Below are positions 38,271 through 50,891 of a stretch of DNA of 64,000 nucleotides, one piece after another (positions within the stretch are counted from its first letter, which is position 1; each line of letters begins with the position of its first letter). The stretch is from the NCBI GenBank assembly GCA_963680875.1, contig OY804585.1, forward strand, positions 49,523,085-49,587,084, read 5' to 3'. This DNA is from Bathymodiolus brooksi (taxonomy: Eukaryota; Mollusca; Bivalvia; Mytilida; Modiolidae). The translations under genes and the position numbers were made by a program. Below the pieces are notes generated by a model. The model was not told where the DNA came from. It was given only the letters and a program-made list of their open reading frames with translations, and searched no databases.

Positions 38271-38623
38271 CATATTTCATGTCTCATGAAGGAAAATACT
38301 ACACACTAAATTTTTTTTGCGAAGTTTCCCTTTAAGCTGAGATATTATAAGTTATTCAACTATAATAATATATGCTGACATTCAGGGCTGAAGAACCAAT
38401 GAAAATATGTGTAACAAACTAAATTCGTAATATATATATGTATACATGATTTCTACAAAACCAGGCTTCTTTATTCCAGTTCTATCTAACCATTTTGTTA
38501 CCTGAATTATGTATAATTACAACTCTATGAAAAGATAGTTCAAACAGTGATGGTCATCAATTCCGGTAATTGCTCAATATATGAATGGGCATATGTATAA
38601 TAGCCTAAAATCATTATATAAAA

Positions 38624-38755
38624 ATTATGTTACTGGCTAGGTATTAGAATTTCATCTTAATAAAGATGAAATTCTAATATCTAGCCAGTAACATAATGAT
38701 AAGCCAATAATTTTCCATTAATGTCAGTTGGAAGAAAATTATTGGCTTTTCATGC
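38624..38755. repeat. Two adjacent hairpin repeats
   Basis: 38624-38698: arms attatgttactggctaggt.. pair with ..tctagccagtaacataat over about 35 bp. 38701-38750: aagccaataattttc pairs with gaaaattattggctt. Confidence 0.85.
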
Positions 38756-38773
38756 AATACTTTCCCTGAAGGG

Positions 38774-39027
38774 GCCGTAATGGCAGTGATCGTATGGTAG
38801 TTGGATTTACAACTACCTATGCAATCAGTGACTATCATCACTAACGTTGCCTATGAATCCCGCTCAGGTGTACTCGATACAACATTATGTGATAAAGCTT
38901 GTCAGTGACTTGCGGAAGGTCGGTGGTTTTCTCCGGGTACTCCGGGTTTCTCCACCAATAAAACTGACCGCTACGATATAACTGAAATGTTGTTGAAGGA
39001 GGCGTTAAGTAACATAACCAAAACCCT
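38774..39027 (+). mobile_element. SINE-like element, family 2
   Basis: It reads ggccgtaatggcagtgatcg, tatggtagttggatttacaa, a box-B-like segment ending atcccgctcaggtgtactcg, then ctccgggtactccgggtttc, ccaccaataaaactgacc and tail gatataactgaaatgttgtt. Confidence 0.78.
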
Positions 39028-39608
39028 CAAAAAATAAAAACAATGAAGCGAAAATCTCACCTTATTGCAAAAAAAAAGTTGGCAGCCTTGAAAATGTCAT
39101 ATTTCATATGTGAAATAACTATTTGTTGATACGCTTATTCATTATTTAATTAAAATATCAAATTATTTACTTACATGGATTTACAATATTTAACCAATGT
39201 AAACTAGTGATTTATTTAACTGAAACTTGTTTATACTGTAGAGATGGTCTATTTAGTTGCCACGCTTGTCCTCAATCCGTTTTAAAAAAAAATATAACAA
39301 TAAAAAAGCATTACATATAAAAACAAACTTTAATCATTACATGTGTATTGGAAACTTTTTTTTAAATTTTGCCGCCAATACAGCTTTCGGTGTAAATGTG
39401 CAGTTATTTCCCCTTTGTTTTTACCTCGCACTTCCTGTGTGTTCTCATGGAGACAAGTACACACTTAAAAGAACTGAAAGAATTTCCGTCATAAAAACGG
39501 ACTTACAGGCATTTATGTATCTCATATCCAGTCGTATTTAAATTTACAGTCGTTTTATGAACTCAAGATCATTGAATAATAGTAATAGTGAAATTATCTG
39601 TCAATAAT
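39028..39608. other. Upstream flank of the six-exon gene
   Basis: AT-rich, no recognisable promoter element or repeat. The open frame at 39257-39541 has no motif. The transcription start of the downstream gene cannot be placed. Confidence 0.35.
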
Positions 39609-42600
39609 ATGAGTTTTAAAGAGATAAAACACGAGCCTCGTCAAGATTGGCAACAAACGTCGACTGGTGTGGGACACCATTACAGGCCGGGCTATTACTT
39701 CCCAGATTCAGACTTCCAGGTAGAATAAACATAACACTGATCAAATTATTATATTTTTTTCTCCCTCTTACTGCAAGCACATACTTGGAATTCTCTGCAC
39801 GTCAAACTAAAGTTAAGATGGGGTTTATTTGTCGATAAAAAGCTCCGCTCATAGTCATAGTCATGTCTATTGGTTGTACAAAAAGTATGTCCGACTATAA
39901 ATGAAATGTTTCTTATTTTGTGTTTCTTGCTTACATATGTGAATTTGTCCACACATGCAACAATATACATAATTATCTAAATTTTTGCACAGCTACGTAC
40001 GTGTGGACAGGATACCTTTTAGTTTAGTTTTGGTGCCCCTCCCGGCCTCCCCTATTTTGCAGAATACAGATTTTTTTGACAGATCGAAAATATATCATTT
40101 TCACGGCGTGACTTTTTACCCAAATACAGCTTCAAATTATATTATTTCTATTATTTTGAGATGTTTTATGAATAATTAATGATTTATTAGCTCCTCCAAG
40201 GATGTATATAAGTCCTTGGCTCCTCTATTGTTATTTTTTAATGAATTTCAACAAAATAGTCAGGTTTTTACGGATCTCGGTCGGGTTGCTTACAAACATG
40301 AATATACCCAAATATACATTAAAATTTCGTCTTTCAAAAGTCTGATATATATAAATTATTTTTATATTTTTACAGAAATTCTGATACTGAAAACAATTCT
40401 AGTCTTTTTAAAACTTATGCAGTTGATTTAAGGGGATTGCTATGTGAGCAAGTGGTATGTCTAATCACCGGAAAAAAAAAGTAGCATACTGATCATTTCC
40501 CGTTTTCATATATATTTTTATTCATATTAAAAAGGAATAAGATAAATAAATAAAATAACTAAAAGAGTGTTGGAAGAAATATATTTGTTGTACATGTAAG
40601 TAACACATACCATATGAATTTTGAGTGTGTTTGGGTACATTTGTATTTGTTGGAAGAGGTCATGTTGGTGTATCGATGTTTATAATAGTTATAAAATTGA
40701 TCATTTTGATTACTCTTGTGACAAATTTATGAAATTTGAATTTTTTTATGAAAAATAATTCATATAGAACCTTTAACTAATACAATAAATACAATTTTAT
40801 GGTGTATTTGGGTAAAAAGTCACACCCTCATTTTCATGTTATTTTGCATCTTTCTATGCACGACTTAATGACTTAAATACAATAAATACGATCAAACAAT
40901 ACTTTCTATCCATACGGGGTTACTGATGTATGTATAGCTGGAAGCTAAGGTAAGTCACACTAGTTTGTTGACATTGAGTAAAAGCAACAGAAGTGACGAT
41001 TTTCAAAATTTCCAGAACTTTTTTACCTGGTACTCTCACGTTTTGACATTACGTCTGGTGGCCTTCGGAAAATGACCAAGTTATTGCGAATGTCAATGGA
41101 CGTGACGTTAAAATGCAAAGAGATACATGTAAAAAAGTTGATTCATATACAAAGTGCAAATTTTTCACATTTAAAACAAAGCATAGAAATAATAACCAAA
41201 AAAAATTTAATGTTAAAAAGTATTATTAAGAATACAAAAAAGCAATGTGAAAAAAGAACCATTTACATGTATGCCCACATTTTGTTATGGAAATAAAATG
41301 GATCAGTGAAAACGTGGATCCTTGGTCAGAAAAGTAGCATTGAAAAACCATGGTGACTATGCAGTAGATCTCTACTACCAAACATAAATACAGCATCGAT
41401 GCGTAATATACAGACCAAGAGCGGAGCTCTCAAAAACCATCGGACCTGACCGATGGAATCTATGAAGGGTCTGACTTTTCGACGTGTTGCGATAGTCCAA
41501 TGTCCAATAAAAGGCTTGTTACTGTAATAGTATATTGTTGTTTTTGGTCTTTCTGGTATTTCCATCAATCTTTGTTGAATGGTTTGTGCGGTAAAAGTAC
41601 TGTCACTGTTGTGAAACATATATTTTTATCTGGAACCAGTCAATAAAACAACGCCTGGTCGATTACCTTCTTGGCTGGGGAGAAACCAGGACTCGAACAC
41701 AACCAATAATGTTTATAACTTTCTGGTTTGATAGTTCCTGGCTTGACATTATTTCTTCAGAAAGAAATACTTAAATCTATTAAAAAATTGTAGCTCTGAC
41801 AAAAATTGCAAGAGTCTGACAAGGTGGACAATTCTGTCATACCAATACAGATTTCGAGAGCTCTGCAAACAGTGTTAGAAAAATATTATTTTATGCTTAA
41901 TAAATTCACTGCTTTTAAAATTTATAATTAATTATTTTATTTTCAGACATTAATCAGAAATCCAGTTCCACCTCCTCTTGCCAAACAAGATGAAGTGACC
42001 AAAGACCAGCATTTTGAGACGACCACAGGAAAAACTCATGACAACAAATATCCTTATGGAACATACCATAATCCAATCCATCAAAAGGCACCTGGTCACT
42101 GGAATGTGAATTATATTAAAGACTTGGCAGAGAAGGTATGTACATGTCTTACTTAAGTTACTACTGTCTTAAACATGTGGTTCTGTTTACCTTGGGTCAA
42201 CTAGACTTAATAATGTAGCCCATCATCCATTAATTATTCTCTTGAACAGTGAAATATATTATATTATTCTACATTGTATACTAGTAAATTCTATTATAAA
42301 CGATTTCAACTTAAAGTCATTTTTGGAATAAAAAAGGTATTCAATGCCTCAGATTTAATTTTCACTGGCAGTAAACATCACATGTTACTTTTTTCAGCAA
42401 TTTAAAATAGAACATTTCTGATAGAATTCCCTGTTCTAAAAAAAGTAACACATGACATTTACTACCAGTGAATATTAAATCTGAGGCATTGAATACGTTT
42501 TTTTATTCAAAATATAGAATAAAACAATTACTGTCTTGATTCTGTAAATGTGTGGATTAATTGACTTTTGAATTTTTTTTTATTAGCTTCGCCCTTGGGC

Positions 42601-45600
42601 TTAGTGAATATTTTTTTTTCTCAAAAGTCAATAAATCCACACATTTACCTCATCAAAAGACAGTACTTGTATACTATTTATTTTGGTTGTACACAACCAC
42701 AGGACCGTCTTAACAGCATTATGCTACATTATAGGCCCCTGGGCCCATACCTACACAACCACTCACAGGAAAACTATAAATGTCGATAAAATTAAACATA
42801 TATTTATTGTATTGGTATTTCCAACAAAATCAGTGTTTTGTCATTAAAAACATGCTGTACACATCATACATAGATTAGCATGGGGACCCTATGCTCATTG
42901 GGCCCTTGGGCAACTGCCCAGCATGCCCATTCATTGAGACCGCACTGGTTGAACAATGTATATCTAATAAATATTGAATACGTAGTTGAATCAACAAGTT
43001 TTAATGATACTTGAATAAACTGATTTCAGTTGGACAAAGGAGGATGGAGAAAACCACTGTCTGCAGGAAATCAAATGTCTGAGACAAAAGAAGAGTATAG
43101 AAATAGAACTGGTGTACGACAAAAATACCATTTTGAAGATGCTGCTGGTCTTAATATTCCACAGACATATAAACAATGGGATCACCATGTTGAAGGACCT
43201 TCAAAGGTATTGTAATTCTAGTTTTTTGCACAAATAATCAATTGAATAATCTAACTGGAATATTAGATATTCATACATGCCAGTGCTCTGGAATTTTGAC
43301 CCCTTTACCAGACTACCTGGACAGCTGTTAGATTCTCCAGAATTTCAAAATTTCCCAGGAAAATATATAAGTTGAATATTTATTTTCTTTTGTAGCAAGA
43401 TCGTAAGTCATGTTGTTGAAAATTCCATTGATTAAATATAGATTCTCTTTCAGTTGCCCGTGGGTTACGATATTTCTCCAGTGAGTGGAGAAATATCGTA
43501 ACCCACATGGGCAACTGAAGGAGAATTTGTTTCTCCCATTATTTAACATGAACTTTATTTCAAAATCCTTTGGCAGACCTCTACACAATTACCGATTTGA
43601 CAACATGTGGGGAAAGGCACGAGACATTTTAATCCTCTAGAGGATTACAGATTTTTCCACGCAACAAAGTTGTAGGGGGGTATACTGGTTTCACCATGTC
43701 TGTCCGTCTGTAGACAAATCCTATGTCGTACGATAACTTGAGTTGTGTTTCTTAGAATCTTTTAAAATTTTATCAGCTGTTTACTGGTGAAGAGAGGAGG
43801 ATCCCTTTCTTTTTTGACGATTTTCACTTTTGCCGTTCCAGAGTTATTGGACTTGATATGACGGAAAATAGGATTTTTACCCTATGTTGTATGATAACTT
43901 GAGTAATGTTTCTCAGAATGTTTTGAAATTTTATTAGCAGCTTACCGGTGAAGAGAGGAGGATTCCTTTCATTTTTGACAATTTTCACTTTTGCCGTTCC
44001 AGAGTTATTGGACTTGATATGACGGAAAATAGGATTTTTACCCAATGTCGTATGATAACTTGAGTAGTGTTTCTCAGAATGTTTTGAAATTTTATCAGCA
44101 GCTTTCTGGTGAAGAGAGGAGGGTCCCTTTCATTTTTGGTCGGAATAATCAGTAATGTTTTGGTTATGGAAATAGGTTGGACAGATGTGGGGAATGGGGG
44201 GTATATCTTAGTGAGCTGTGCTCACAGTAATACTAGTTTACTACATGTAGTATTTTATGTTGTCAGTGTTTCTTTTGTAATTTACACTTTATAAATATAA
44301 ATGGTTATAACAATAAACAAAATGTGAAGAAAAACATTTTCTATTAGTTTTCATAAGTATTATTTTTTTTATCTTTTTTTTTTTCAAATATGAGTCAGTT
44401 TTATACTTTAGCATATCTAATATCACCATCAACATGAAAAAATGTAATAAAATTTTATGACTACATGTATATTTCATTATCAGAAAAAAATGAAATGCAT
44501 GACACAAAAACGTTAACTTTTACTTTTCATTATTATTGGGGAGCTTTTTGTCAGGTTTTTTTTTTTGTTGGCTTTTGTCCTGTTCCCTCTAATAAGAGTA
44601 CAGATAGATCTTTTGATAGTTTCCCTTTAATAAAGCCACTTATATCAATGACCAGATTTCAGATGCAGAGAGCGAAATACTACTAAATTGTCCACCTCAA
44701 GAGAGACCACCCTTCTTTAAGGCCACTTTTTCATTGCATATGATAGCCTTATATATACCTGAGACTACTGCATTTCAAAAAATAAAAATATTTTGTTTTC
44801 ATTTTTCATCCAGAAGTAACTTTTTTAAAATTTTCATTACATTTACCAATACTTGATTTGACATCAATCTTGTTTTTATTATTCCTCCATCTTTTTTTCA
44901 GTATGGAGAAGCCACAACACAGAACCCTAAGCTTCAAGCTAAACCATTTTATGTACGAGACAAAGGCGTAATATCATTGATGGACCCTTACCTGTCAACA
45001 ACACAAAAAGACCACAGATCGTTTAAACCAGATGAACTGAAAAAATATCCAAAGAAAGATATAGCCACGTATTGGGACTGTGAGGACTATCCAAAAGCTT
45101 GGGGTCATGGTAATAAACACAAGTAAGTCTCTCTTAACATTTTTGTTGGAAAGGACATGTAGGTTTCCATTACATTTTGTCATACTGCCCATTTACAGGC
45201 TTTAGCAGTCCCCACGATGAGCACCGGTCCTCCGGCCCAAGGCCAGTAAAACTTTGTTCAGATCAGTAAATTTTTCAGTTTTTATTTAGGTAGCTATATA
45301 TAAAAATAAATTCAAGAATTTGATTCAGACCAGCATATTCAAATTTTCATTTCTTAAGGACTGCTATAGGACATCTCACCTTCACTCAAAGATCACAAGT
45401 TATATTTACTTATCACTGATGACCTTAATAATTGTGACTGTAGGAGGAAGAACAACAATACAGGTCTTTTGAATTTTTAGATGATTTTTTTTCTCCATTT
45501 CTACATTTTTTGTATATAAATCCTTATTACAAACGTATTTAATTTCAAGAATTAACTTAAGTAGAATTTTGTTCATGTTCATTTTACAATTATCATTGAA

Positions 45601-46980
45601 CTTTTTAATACCACAATAAAAGGAATACCTTTTATACAAAAGCCATGAAATTACAAACATATTCCACAGTACACAAGAAGGAATTAAATTCATTGCATTA
45701 ACACATTAATTTCTTTTTAAGTTTTATATAAATGACAAGAGAAATAATGTATTTGTATGAATTAAGGTTTGGCATTTCAAATATATATATGATATTGAAA
45801 ACCATCAAAACTTAAAATAAAGTACATTTTGTATGTTGCAAATTTATGAGTGGCATTTTTGTCAGTAGAAACATTGGATCCAGTTTTAATTTCACATCTA
45901 CTTGATTTCAGTCCAGTACCAAAAGACAATGTTGCACGAGAGCCATTGCCCATGATTGACCCGACATGGTTTAAATCAAGGACAAAAATACCTCGTCAAC
46001 CTAAAGCTTTACTACCAGTACCACACGGAGGCCTGAAGTCACTATACACAGAATCTTATAATGGACCATCAGATGTTAAAGCTAAAGAAAACTTTTATTG
46101 CCCTGTAGATACACCATGGGTATTGCCACGTAAGTTTTATTTTTGTGATTTTTTTTTCAATGTTGCATTATAAGAATATTTTTCAACTCGAACCCCCTTA
46201 TATGTTGAAAATGTTTATTAGAGCTATACAAAAACTGTTGATAACAACATCAAGAGAATTTTATAAGGAATATCAAGTTAAAAATCATCAAATTGTTAAA
46301 TAATAAACAATCCACACACAAAAATAAGAAAACACACTTTTTTACAGCAACAAAAATTATACGGTGAAACCCATCTAAACCAACCCCTGAATAAACCAGA
46401 ATCCTGTATTAATCAAACTTTAAATAAAGTCCTAATGTAGGAAATCTTTGTTAATTTAACCTGTATAAGCTGAACACCTGTCTATTCTGAAAAGAGGTTC
46501 AGATTAGACAGTTTTCACTGTATATGGTATTGTTGTGGTCTATCTGAAGACACAATGGTTTCTGTGCAATAAATTTTGTTCAAGTTGACTGATACTTCTG
46601 AATTTTTAACACAATGATCCTTGTCACAGAATAAGGTGTATGATTGATTTGGAGTATGTATCCCTACTTGTTTCCAATCAAGAGGCCCCAAGGTGCAAAG
46701 CACCAAAAAAAATATTTCTTAACTCTGAAATCTGCATGCCAGTTTGCTCTTTGTAATGACTTTAAAAAAATATTTTTTAATTTGTATTTTTATTGTAAAC
46801 TATTATTGTCTTTTCCATATTTGTTTTCAATTTCAAAATATAGTACTTTTGAGTTGTTAATAACTTAATATTTATTATTATTATTTTTCAGCACCTGGCT
46901 CAAAATCTGTAATGACAGCACCTAAAATGTACAAGTCAGAATACACCAATGTCGGAAGTGGCAATCCTGTTATAGTGTGA
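39609..46980 (+). CDS. Six-exon gene, uncharacterised Tyr/Pro/His-rich 334-aa protein (possibly axonemal)
   Basis: Exons read by eye: 39609-39719, 41947-42135, 43030-43206, 44902-45122, 45912-46129, 46892-46980. All introns are GT-AG with good pyrimidine-rich acceptors, and phases 0,0,0,2,1 join without a stop to give 334 codons ending NVGSGNPVIV. Start chosen at the first ATG of exon 1 (MSFKEIKHEPRQDWQQTSTG), with an open frame to the donor CAG|GTAGAA. No signal peptide, membrane helix or known catalytic motif. The protein is hydrophilic with aromatic/proline motifs such as GHHYRPGYYFP, KYPYGTYHNP, DPYLSTTQKDHRSF and DYPKAWGHGNKH. This composition resembles small axonemal or sperm microtubule-inner proteins, but that is a guess from style; I do not recognise the family. 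Convergent with the YTH-nucleotidyltransferase gene. Introns carry several foldbacks and a Helitron-like element. Confidence 0.85.
40104..40826. repeat. Inverted repeat arms within intron 1
   Basis: cgtgactttttacccaaata at about 40106 is inverted at about 40805 (tatttgggtaaaaagtcac). Arms of about 25 bp, about 700 bp apart. Possibly the termini of a decayed DNA element; no coding sequence inside. Confidence 0.4.
42321..42511. repeat. Foldback element in intron 2
   Basis: Arms of about 85 bp (tattcaatgcctcagattta / taaatctgaggcattgaata), imperfect, with a loop of about 20 bp. Confidence 0.85.
42527..42662. repeat. Second foldback element in intron 2
   Basis: The arms tgtaaatgtgtggattaatt / aataaatccacacatttacc and gacttttga / tcaaaagtc surround the central segment gcttcgcccttgggctta. 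Confidence 0.8.
43442..43526. repeat. Foldback element in intron 3
   Basis: cagttgcccgtgggttacga and its inverse tcgtaacccacatgggcaac continue to a loop gtgag. Arms of about 39 bp with one or two mismatches. Confidence 0.9.
43653..44236 (+). mobile_element. Helitron-like element (copy ii) with three 161-bp monomers
   Basis: 5' hairpin CAAC-aaa-GTTG, then aggggggtatactggtttca and gtccgtctgt. Three tandem ~161-bp monomers follow (gataacttgagt at 43732, 43893 and 44054). The 3' end is GTGAGC-tgt-GCTCAC (44211-44225), 7 nt, CTAG (44233-44236), then T. It lies in intron 3, sense to the gene. No coding capacity. Confidence 0.65.
44640..44740 (+). repeat. Dispersed repeat, copy at 47.68-47.80 kb
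   Basis: cagatttcagatgcagagag, actactaaattgtccacctc and aagagagaccacccttc match 47715-47800 (cagatttcagttgcac, cactactaaactgcc, aagagaagccatccctc). Both copies lie near Helitron-like elements. Confidence 0.55.
45195..45370 (+). repeat. Dispersed ~165-bp repeat, copy at 53.86-54.01 kb
   Basis: Shares ccagtaaaactttgttc-type sequence, cagtaaatttttcagttttt, atttaggt and caaattttcatttc with 53855-54010 in the same orientation. Each copy sits in an intron of a different gene. Confidence 0.65.
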
Positions 46981-47601
46981 GACTATGATGTAGACTGTCG
47001 AACAATTTAAGTTAAATTTGAAGAAAAAATACCATTGTGTATTAATTCATTAATTTTCATTATATGGATGTACATTGCTGCCTTTTATCTGATGTTGTTA
47101 CATGTACAGTGCAATGATACTTATCTTTGTGAGAGGTCAAAGGTCAATCAAAGATTAAGGCTAACGATATATATGTAATTAGGGGGGAGGGAGAGGTTGA
47201 TGTTTAGTGTGTACAGAATGTTGTCTCAATCATGGAGATTTTGTTTAATTATTATTAAATACACTTATTTGTATTTTATACACAAGCTAACTGTGATACA
47301 TGTACATGTGTATATGCTTTTAAGAAGTTTTTTTTTAAATAATATTTGTTTGTTTTTAATAATATGTTCTGCGACTCATTTAGATATTTTTGTTTTCTAA
47401 ATTTTAGATATTTTAATTATACACAAGTATAACTTGATATGGTCATGTGATCAAACTGGACCAATTATAATCTTGTTACACCATTTAGTGGGTTTTTAGA
47501 ACTTTTATTCAAATGAGTTTTCATACAATCTTGTCATTTCATAATTATAGTATTTACAATCTTTTTGTACAAAGGCTTACATAAAGATAATAATATTTGT
47601 G

Positions 47602-47607
47602 AATAAA
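47602..47607 (+). terminator. Polyadenylation signal of the six-exon gene
   Basis: AATAAA, followed at once by a second AATAAA-type hexamer, about 620 bp after the stop codon. The intervening 3' UTR is AT-rich and unremarkable. Confidence 0.5.
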
Positions 47608-47751
47608 TAATAAAACATATTTACATCTTATATTGGCACTTAATCTAATATTTGTGAACTACAGTAGTTCCACATTTATATGGCCCCTCCCACCAAAGAC
47701 AACCCCTCCTTATCAGGTCAGATTTCAGTTGCACAAAACACTACTAAACTG

Positions 47752-47803
47752 CCCCCCCCCCCCCCTCAAGAGAAGCCATCCCTCTTATAGGGCCATTTTT
47801 AGC
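47752..47803. repeat. C-tract and dispersed repeat end
   Basis: A run of about 15 C, then the right part of the repeat shared with 44640-44740, up to the 5' edge of Helitron-like copy iii. Confidence 0.5.
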
Positions 47804-49162
47804 TCACCTTGCCAAAGGCAACATGAGCTTTTGCCATCACTTGGCATCCGTCGTCTGTTAACTTTTCACATTTTAATCTTCTACTCTGAAACCCCTCAGC
47901 CATATGAACTGAAACTTGGTAGGAAGCATCTATGGAAGGTCCTCTATAAAGATTGCTCATTTCGTCCCGATCCATTAACAAACATGGCCGCCCAGGCAAT
48001 TCATGTTAATATGATTGTATGCTTTATAAAAAAAACTGTTTTTCTGTGGAAAGGGAGATAACTCTAATTTAACTATAGATATTAGTAAAATACAGTTCGT
48101 TATGAATTGAATTACAGATAAATATGCCTCTAAAACCCCTCAGCCAAATGAACTGAAACTTGGTAGGAAGCATTTATGGAAGGCCCTCATTGCGTCCCGA
48201 TCCGTTAACAAACATGGCCGCCATAGGCGACTCTTGTTTCTGATTGGCTGATTTTAAAAATTCTTCTCTTCTGTAACCGTTTGGCCAAATGAACCGAAAC
48301 TTGGTAGGAAGCATCTATGGAAGGTCCTTTATAGAGATTGCTCATTCCGTCCCGATCCATTAACAAACTTGGCCACCACAGGCAATTCTTGTTTCTGATT
48401 GGCTGATTTAAAAAATTCTTCTCCTCTGAAACTGGTTGGCCAAATGTACCGAAACCTGGCAGGAAACATCTATGGAAAGTCCTCTGTTGCGATTGCTTAT
48501 GTGGTTCTGATCCGTTAACAAACATGGCCACCACAGGCAATTCTTGTTTCTGATTGGCCTATTTTTTTTAATCTTCTCCTCTGAAACTGCTTGGCCAAAT
48601 GTACCGAAACTTTGTAGGATGCATCTATGGGGGGTTCTCTATAACGATTACTCATTTCGTCCCTATCCATTAACAAACATGGCCACCACAGCAATTCTTG
48701 TTTCTGATTGGTCGATTTCTAAAAATCTTCTCTGAAACCGCTTGGCCAAATGAACCGAAACTTGGTAGGATGCATCTATGGAGGTTCTCTGTAAAGATTA
48801 CTCATTTCGTCCCTATCAATTAACAAATATGGCTGCCACAGGCAAGTCTTGTTTCGTATTGGTCAATTTCTAACACAGCTTTTCCTCTGAAGCCGCTTGG
48901 CCAAATGATATTAAACTTGGTAAGAAGCATCTATGGAAGATCCTCTATAGAGATTACTCATTACGTTTTGATCCATTTACAAACATGGCTGCCACAGACA
49001 ATTCCTGTTTTAGATTGGTCAATTTCTAAAAATCTTATCTGAAACTGCTTTGCCAAAATGAACTGATATTTGGTGGGAAGCACCTATGGAAGGTTCTGTA
49101 TTAAATTTTCTCAAAGCAGAATGAAAGGTGAGCGACACAGGCTAAGCTCACTGAGCCTCTAG
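47804..49162 (+). mobile_element. Helitron-like element (copy iii) with ~155-bp monomers
   Basis: The 5' end begins TCACC and holds the hairpin TTGCC-aaa-GGCAA, then acttggcatccgtcgtct. About 7.5 monomers of ~155 bp follow (aacatggcc landmarks at 47981, 48211, 48366, 48521, 48676, 48826 and 48982). Each carries gaaacttggtaggaagcatc, tatggaaggtcct and caggcaattcttgtttctga. The 3' end is GTGAGC (49128), 12-nt loop, GCTCAC (49146-49151), 7 nt, CTAG (49159-49162), then T. No protein encoded; open frames inside are monomer artefacts. Confidence 0.7.
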
Positions 49163-49269
49163 TTCATTACAGAATGGGTGGCCTCGTAAGAGGGGAATAC
49201 TTGGTGTGGTTTAATTTGTAGATGGGATTCACAATATAATTTTTCTTATTTGATTATCTCCCTTCCCAC

Positions 49270-49433
49270 AAATGGAGAAAACCCCCCATCTGACAAACTT
49301 GATCACATAATGTTGTATCGAGTACACCTCGCCATGAATGGGGTTCGAACTCACAACTTTAGTGGTGATAGGCACTGATTGCACATGTAGTTGTAATTCC
49401 AACTACCATACGATCACGATCACGACAGCCCCT
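49270..49433 (-). mobile_element. SINE-like element, family 2, truncated
   Basis: Head and middle of the family (on the minus strand cgtgatcgtatggtagttgg, then gttcgaaccccattcatggc, gtactcgatacaacatta). The tail is missing; a tail-like fragment lies further on at 49740-49780. Confidence 0.7.
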
Positions 49434-49510
49434 AATTTTGATTGACCTACATGTACTAAAGTTAAGAACCTACTTTGAATTTAGTAAGAGTCGTATAATT
49501 ATGTAACACG
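49434..49510 (-). pseudogene. Duplicated fragment of exon 4 and intron of the YTH-NTase gene
   Basis: It matches 53572-53645, including the end of exon 4 (reverse strand: ttacataattatacgactct) and the start of the following intron, next to the same family 2 SINE as at the source. About 75 bp of exon/intron sequence plus the SINE were therefore copied about 4 kb downstream of the source on the transcribed strand. Too short to code. Confidence 0.6.
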
Positions 49511-50409
49511 ATGACCCCTCCCACAAATGGAATTGGCCATATATTTCAATATAGTTTTACTCATGATCATGGATTTCTTACTGGTATTTAAGGTGGAGTT
49601 ACTGCCGTGACTATAGCCTATTGTATAACATGTTGTAGTTAATAATATGTACTGGACGTATGATATGGGAATCTGACCTGGCTACATTGAAGCAAAATTT
49701 GACAATCAAAACTGTAACATATATTGCCATACAATCCTGTTAGGGTTAGGGTGCTTAACGCCACTTTCAACAATATGTTGCTCCACTTGGACACATTTTC
49801 CTTAATCTGAGGCAACCCGTCTGTGCACCTACTACTTAATACTGTATGCTTAGCTTTCATCTGTCCAATCTGTTTTATGCTCCCCTTTACTGATATATTG
49901 CTGCATGGGAGATCTGAGGAAATTACATTTGGGATCACATGCATGTGACCCTTTGTACCATCCAATGATAATGGTGATTCGGAGACTATGAAAATGCTTC
50001 TAAACTGCTTTGCATGCTATGGCCAAAAAAGGTAACCGTATTTATCATAGCATTATATATTCATGACATAAGGTCACTCACATGCGACTCGTAATGGGGT
50101 TTCCTAAGATCTCCCATGTCACGACTTATCAGTAAAGGGGAACAAGTGTGAGATTTTTATCAGATTGTCATCTGTCCAAGCTAAAGTAACATAATCTCTT
50201 ATTCATGCTGAGAGCTGTTGTCTGGTTGGTCAATATATATTTACTTTCTTGATTGAAGGGTCAAGGAGAATGAAAGGTTACCTGACATGACCGATCATAT
50301 ATAGGATGTTAGTGTAGCACTAAAAACTAATGATATCAAATATATCAAACAAATATGTAATGTTAATTAAATCAGAAGTAAATATCCTGAGAAAGTGTCT
50401 TTACAATGC
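49511..50409. other. Intergenic spacer between convergent genes
   Basis: No gene seen. 49740-49780 (ttagggttagggtgcttaac) resembles the tail of a family 2 SINE on the minus strand. The open frame at 49639-49965 has no motif. Confidence 0.45.
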
Positions 50410-50762
50410 TTTGGGGGTGAGAGAGTGATTGTTCTTTAACGCCAACTCAGCAATTTTTCAGCTTTATCATGGCGAGTTAATTTTCAATGAGATGATGATG
50501 AGGTCCGCTTTGTACTAGATAAACAAGCTTAGTGGGATTTTTATGGTGCTTGCTCACTGATACAACAGTCCATAGGTAGACATGTCGCTCCACTCAGACA
50601 CATTATTCTGATTCCAAACCAACCAGTCTTTACTCTTTCTCCTTAATGCTTAATGGAGAAGCAACAAATACCAATTTAATAGTCTTTGGTTTGACCCGAC
50701 CGGGGCTCGAACCCATGATCTACCACACTCGAGGCAAGCACGCTAAGCGTTACAACACCAAT
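50410..50762 (-). mobile_element. tRNA-headed SINE, family 1
   Basis: On the minus strand: head ggtgttgtaacgcttagcgt, gctcgcctcgagtgtggtag, box B gggttcgagcccc, body and tail gctgaaaaattgctgagttg. Lies just past the 3' end of the YTH-nucleotidyltransferase gene. Confidence 0.85.
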
Positions 50763-50891
50763 GCTTTAGTCATTAAAACATTCATAAATATATATGTATA
50801 AACAATGTATTTAAACATCATAAAATGGATGCATGAAGTGTCACAACTACAAAGTCTACTGAATCAAAAGACTTCAAATTCCTATAGGTAA

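Noticed and set aside
47633..48735. Open frames of 63-142 codons on both strands
   Set aside because: Shadow frames in the ~155-bp tandem monomers of Helitron-like copy iii.
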